Part shown: positions 60,339 through 64,000 of the stretch, piece by piece
Layout: every line of letters starts with the position of its first letter
Numbering within the stretch: the first letter of the stretch is position 1
DNA from: Membranipora membranacea
Taxonomy: Eukaryota > Bryozoa > Gymnolaemata > Cheilostomatida > Membraniporidae
Length of the DNA: 64,000 bases
NCBI GenBank assembly: GCA_914767715.1
Contig: OU612069.1
Span: forward strand, 16,925,387-16,989,386
Direction: 5' to 3'
The notes under the pieces: model-generated
Told to the model about the DNA's origin: nothing
Database searches by the model: none
Seen by the model: the letters and a program-made list of their open reading frames with translations, nothing else
Made by a program: the position numbers and the translations under genes

Positions 60339-61809
60339 TATACTCATTCATTGCGTGGTATGTGGTACCGAGGTTATTAAGTGATATAGCAATATCAGAA
60401 TGGTCACTAGTCTCACCATGTATACGCTTACACATTTCTAGTGATAGTCTGTGGTATTCTGCAGCTTTGTCATAATACTTTATTGCGTAGTGAGTGGTAC
60501 CCAGATTATTGAGTGACACATCAATATCAGAGTGATCACCATTCTCCCCGTGCCAACGCTTATGTATTTCTAGTGATAGTCTGTGGTACTCTGCAGCTTT
60601 GTTATTCTGATTCATTGCATAGTGAGTGTTACCGGGATTGTTCAATGACGCAGCAATATCAGAATGATCAATATTCTCACCATGTATTCGCATATGCATT
60701 TCTAGTGATAGTCTGTGGTATTCTACAGCTTTGTCATACTCACTCATTACGAGGTAAGTGGCACCCAGATTATTCAGTGACTTCGCAATATCAGAATGGT
60801 CACTATTCTCACCATGTAAACGCTTACGCATTTCTAGTGATAGTCTGTGGTATTCTGCAGCTTTGTCATAATCCTTCATTGCGTAGTGAGTGGTACCCAG
60901 ATTATTCAGTGACACATCAATATCAGAGTGATCACCATTCTCCCCGTGCAAACGCTTATGTATTTCTAGTGATAGTCTGTGGTACTCTGCAGCTTTGTTA
61001 TACTGATTCATTGCATAGTGAGTGTTACCGAGATTGTTCAGTGACGCAGCAATATCAGAATGATCACTATTCTCACCATGTATTCGCATATGCATTTCTA
61101 GTGATAGTCTGTGGTATTCTACAGCTTTGTCATACTCACTCATTACGAGGTAAGTGGCACCCAGATTATTCAGTGACTTCGCAATATCAGAATGGTCACT
61201 ATTCTCACCATGTATACGCTTACGCGTTTCTAGTGATAGTCTGTGGTGTTCCGTTGCTTTTTCATACTCACTCAATACGAGGTAAGTGGCACCCAGATTA
61301 TTCAGTGACACAGCAATAATATCAGAGTGGTCACTATCCTCACCATGTATACGCTTCTCCATTTCTAATGAAAGTGTGTGGTACTTTGCAGCTTTGTTAT
61401 ACTGATTCATTGCATAGTGAGTGTTACCGAGATTGTTTAGTGACGCAGCAATATCAGAATGATCACTATTCTCACCATGTATTCGCGTATGCATTTCTAG
61501 TGATAGTCTGTGGTGTTCTGCAGCTTTGTCGTACTCATTCATTGCATGGTTAGCGGTACCTAGATTATTCAGTGACTCAGCAATATCAGAATGGTCACTA
61601 GTCTCACCATGTATACTCTTATACATATCTAGTGATAGTCTGTAGTATTCCGCTGCTTTGTTATACTCATTCATTGCATAGTAACTGCTACCCAGATTAT
61701 TCAGTAACACAGCGATATCAGATTGATCACTATTCTCACCGTGTATACGCTTACGCATTTCTAGCGATAGTCTGTGGTATTCTGCAGCTTTCTCATACTC
61801 AAACATTGC

Positions 61810-64000
61810 TTAGTATGTGGTACCCAGATTATACAGTGACATTGCAATATCAGAATGATCACTATTCTCACCATATATGCGCTTATACGTTTCTAGTGAT
61901 TGTTTGTAGTTTTTGATAGCTGCATCGTATTTCTCCATTTCATGCATAATTAGGCCTCTATAAGAAACAGCATCAGCCATATCCGCACATGTGACATTTT
62001 CGCCGTATACACGTCTGTACATGTCTATTGATGAAAAGATACACTTGTCAGCCGCAGATAAATCTCCTAATTTAATGTAGTTTTCTCCCATTTTTTGTAG
62101 TAAGAGAGCTATCCTTGGATGATCAACAGCCTCACTGTAAATCCGATAGTAGGTTGCCTTTGAGCTCTCAAAGTACATTGTAGCCTGTTCATAATGCTGT
62201 TGTTTGTGGAAGGTCAACCCGACGACATAATATCCATGAGCAGCTGCAGGTACTAAACTCTCCTCTCCATACAAATGTTCAAATATACTCTGATATTTTC
62301 TGCTGTATTTGATTGAGGTGGCATGGTCACACTGTTCATCATACAAATACGCCAGTGCCTCTATACATTCAAGCAAGGCTGAGGTTGGCTGCTGCAAAAG
62401 TAGCAGTCTTTCCTCAGTCGTCAATTTATGTAGGTCTCTTCCGATGTTGCTTGCTTCTGAGCTGTCGATAGATTCACCATAATAATCATACTTCACTTCT
62501 TGGCAGGCCTTCATATAGTAATACTGAAGTGCCCTGAGAAGATAGTTTTCAGCTTTGTCACGTTGTCTTAAGTCAACATATAAGCGCCCTATGCTAAGAA
62601 AGTAATCTCCTGATGATTCTTCACCTGCACCCTCCAAAGTGTTGAGTGCAGCGATCCGATCTCCTAGATGCCGCTGGCAGGTAGCGATCCTTAGACACAC
62701 TGATTTGGTGTTGTAGTATTTATGATTCTCTCTGAGATGAATGAGAACCTCAAGAGCTTGCCTGAAGTAAAAATTATCTATGAAGATATTTGCTACCAGA
62801 TACCTCATTTCTGGATTACAAATGGCCCTGTGACTAGCAAGCCAGTCTGGAATGTTCTCCTCAGCTAAGTGCTGTATTGGCCCGAAGTGCTCATTTAGCA
62901 AATTGAATGCTTGCATTGTGTGCCCAGTATTTTGGAGTGTCGATATCTTGCATAGAAATGTATGGTCATCCGCATTTGCTGTTGTTTTGTAACCCATACA
63001 CACAGCGCCTAATTGATCAGCGCTTGCTTCCCCTAGATCATCTTTCAAAGGAACCATCATGACGGCTAGTGCCAGGATAAGACCTGTGTGAACATACAAT
63101 CTATCTCCAGGTGATTTACAAACTATCTTTACTTTTGTAGTTCCTGTTATTTGTTTCTCCGCTGTTGAAATCCTGTCATCTTGAGAGTCATGGTACAAGT
63201 AAGCTGAAAGTCTGACAAAACAGGCAACAGCTAGTTGGAAGACCAATGATTTATACAAATCCTCTGATATTTTCCCAGTGGAGATCAGGCGTTTTGCAGT
63301 AGTCCACGCATCTTTTCCAAACACCTGATGGATCACCGCTAGATCATACAGCAGTATTGAGGGAAATCTGTAGAGTTGCCTCTTCACGTCTACTGTATAG
63401 GCTTGGTTTAGCAAGCGATCATCAGGGGTAAAGTCAAACTTCTTCATATCGTTTGCCAGCATGTCTATATTTGCATTTTCCCGTGCTTCACTGAGCTTGA
63501 CGGACTGTATATATACTTTCAGGGTACAAAGTAGGTTACTATTCCCATAAGAATATACCTCTGTCATATAGGAGAGCATCGCTGTAAGATCACCTTTCAG
63601 GGAGTCCTTGGTAGGGTTATTCAGTACATGCTCATATGCAATGCCTAAATCACTGGGAGTAGTTATGAAACTGCATTTATTACTGTTCTGTCCATTACCT
63701 GTTGGTATGTTGCCAGCCTCTGCAGACAACCCATCGATTTTGAATCCATTCTTCGATTCGTCATCAAACCACCCATTTAGTTCCTCTATAGCCATATACT
63801 TAAGCTTAGTTTCGCCGAGATTACCTATTAGAAAATAGCTGGTCATTGCCAGTTTCCTGAAATAATCTTCAGTTAGCGGTGTTTTCTTCTCGATCAAAAA
63901 TATATACTCGAGATCCGAGTATGGTGTTGCCTCCCCTCGAGCTAATGAGCCTATAGCTACAACTACAAACCTGCATGGTGGTTCCTTGACCATTGTTCGC
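61810..64000 (-). CDS. Nucleotidyltransferase-TPR protein, copy B, N-terminal part (runs off the right edge)
   Basis: Open minus-strand frame of 727 codons from the edge to the TAA at 61810. By comparison with copy A about 95 residues lie beyond the edge. Contents: VAIGSLARGEATPYSDLEYI (nucleotidyltransferase GS...DxE signature, just inside the window), the KIDGL / GNIPTG blocks, a helical middle (AEENIPDWLASHRAICNP; LVANIFIDNFYFRQALEVLI, TPR-like), GEESLVPAAAHGYYVVGLTF, and the first 42-residue TPR (KRIYGENSDHSDIAMSLYNL). Intact across the sites where copy A has its transposon, frameshift and first stop. Related Pol-beta-fold enzymes transfer nucleotides to proteins or RNA; the activity here is inferred. 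A truncated product without the array could be made. Confidence 0.8.
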   Translation of the reverse strand, partial: RTMVKEPPCRFVVVAIGSLARGEATPYSDLEYIFLIEKKTPLTEDYFRKLAMTSYFLIGNLGETKLKYMAIEELNGWFDDESKNGFKIDGLSAEAGNIPTGNGQNSNKCSFITTPSDLGIAYEHVLNNPTKDSLKGDLTAMLSYMTEVYSYGNSNLLCTLKVYIQSVKLSEARENANIDMLANDMKKFDFTPDDRLLNQAYTVDVKRQLYRFPSILLYDLAVIHQVFGKDAWTTAKRLISTGKISEDLYKSLVFQLAVACFVRLSAYLYHDSQDDRISTAEKQITGTTKVKIVCKSPGDRLYVHTGLILALAVMMVPLKDDLGEASADQLGAVCMGYKTTANADDHTFLCKISTLQNTGHTMQAFNLLNEHFGPIQHLAEENIPDWLASHRAICNPEMRYLVANIFIDNFYFRQALEVLIHLRENHKYYNTKSVCLRIATCQRHLGDRIAALNTLEGAGEESSGDYFLSIGRLYVDLRQRDKAENYLLRALQYYYMKACQEVKYDYYGESIDSSEASNIGRDLHKLTTEERLLLLQQPTSALLECIEALAYLYDEQCDHATSIKYSRKYQSIFEHLYGEESLVPAAAHGYYVVGLTFHKQQHYEQATMYFESSKATYYRIYSEAVDHPRIALLLQKMGENYIKLGDLSAADKCIFSSIDMYRRVYGENVTCADMADAVSYRGLIMHEMEKYDAAIKNYKQSLETYKRIYGENSDHSDIAMSLYNLGTTY

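Larger units (their letters stand above)
58246..61809 (-). pseudogene. TPR array of nucleotidyltransferase-TPR copy B, interrupted
   Basis: Sixteen or so 42-residue TPRs on the minus strand in one frame (61806-60339, then 58898-58246, ending LDSA-stop). Each 126-bp unit reads like EYDKAAEYHRLSLEMRKRIH followed by GENSDHSDI and LNNLGTTHYAM. A reverse-transcriptase element (58896-60338) splits one unit; deleting it and one TATACTCAT rebuilds YHAMNEY-NKAAEYHR in frame. At 61810-61812 a TAA separates this array from the N-terminal part (LGTTY-stop-AMFEYEKAAE), replacing a residue that is Glu or His in other units. Units with an extra Ile (SDIIAV, near 61313) come from an 'aataat' insertion. The array may still be translated only if the TAA is misassembled or read through. 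Confidence 0.8.

Noticed and set aside
60513-61319. Long plus-strand open frame (268 codons) across the TPR array, and similar ones at 17500-17940 and 15233-15685
   Set aside because: They are the antisense of the 126-bp TPR repeat: because the period is a multiple of three, one antisense frame stays open. No independent family pattern.
63608-63838. Plus-strand frame identical to one at 20968-21198
   Set aside because: Antisense of the duplicated nucleotidyltransferase region; conserved only because the coding strand is.

Overview
The window looks like nuclear DNA from an invertebrate animal. It has AT-rich intergenic DNA, many-exon genes with GT-AG introns, non-LTR retrotransposon remains, many inverted-repeat (MITE-like) elements and tRNA-derived SINE-like repeats, and no operons or ribosome-binding sites. 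A large family of near-identical TPR proteins and compact genes full of small transposons would fit a sponge, but that is inference; the sequence alone does not prove a phylum.

Layout. 0-14.5 kb is repeat-rich and holds no intact gene: a 1.1 kb tandem duplication (0.1-2.5 kb), a broken hAT transposase (3.0-3.9 kb), a 959 bp TTAA-flanked foldback element carrying a SINE (5.1-6.1 kb), and a decayed endonuclease/reverse-transcriptase non-LTR element (9.2-13.7 kb) split by nested insertions. 14.5-21.7 kb and 58.2-64.0 kb (both minus strand) hold three copies of one gene family: an N-terminal nucleotidyltransferase-like domain, a helical middle and a long array of 42-residue TPRs encoded by 126 bp DNA repeats. 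Copies A and C are clearly broken. Copy B runs off the right edge with an open N-terminal part, but its array has an in-frame TAA and a reverse-transcriptase insertion.

The middle holds three genes that I could rebuild exon by exon with consistent phases. (1) Minus strand 26.5-29.9 kb: a 313-aa Myb/SANT-like DNA-binding protein in 9 exons. (2) Minus strand 30.6-40.6 kb: 15 exons (704 codons) of an ERCC6L/PICH-like SNF2 protein with five TPR-like motifs and the first part of the ATPase, after which no further SNF2 exon is visible. (3) Plus strand 43.65-52.37 kb: a 478-aa protein kinase in 8 exons with an acidic tail and a hydrophobic C-terminus. The SNF2 and kinase genes are divergent across a 3.1 kb spacer with several perfect hairpins. 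Their introns carry several MITE families (39.4, 44.8, 46.0, 46.7, 47.3, 48.7, 50.2 kb).

52.4-58.2 kb is again intergenic and repetitive: a minisatellite-bearing inverted-repeat element, a tRNA-like SINE and a pogo/Tigger-like MITE. The most unusual content is the nucleotidyltransferase-TPR family, with near-identical copies and recent transposon hits, and the SNF2 gene with multiplied TPR exons and an apparently missing second half.
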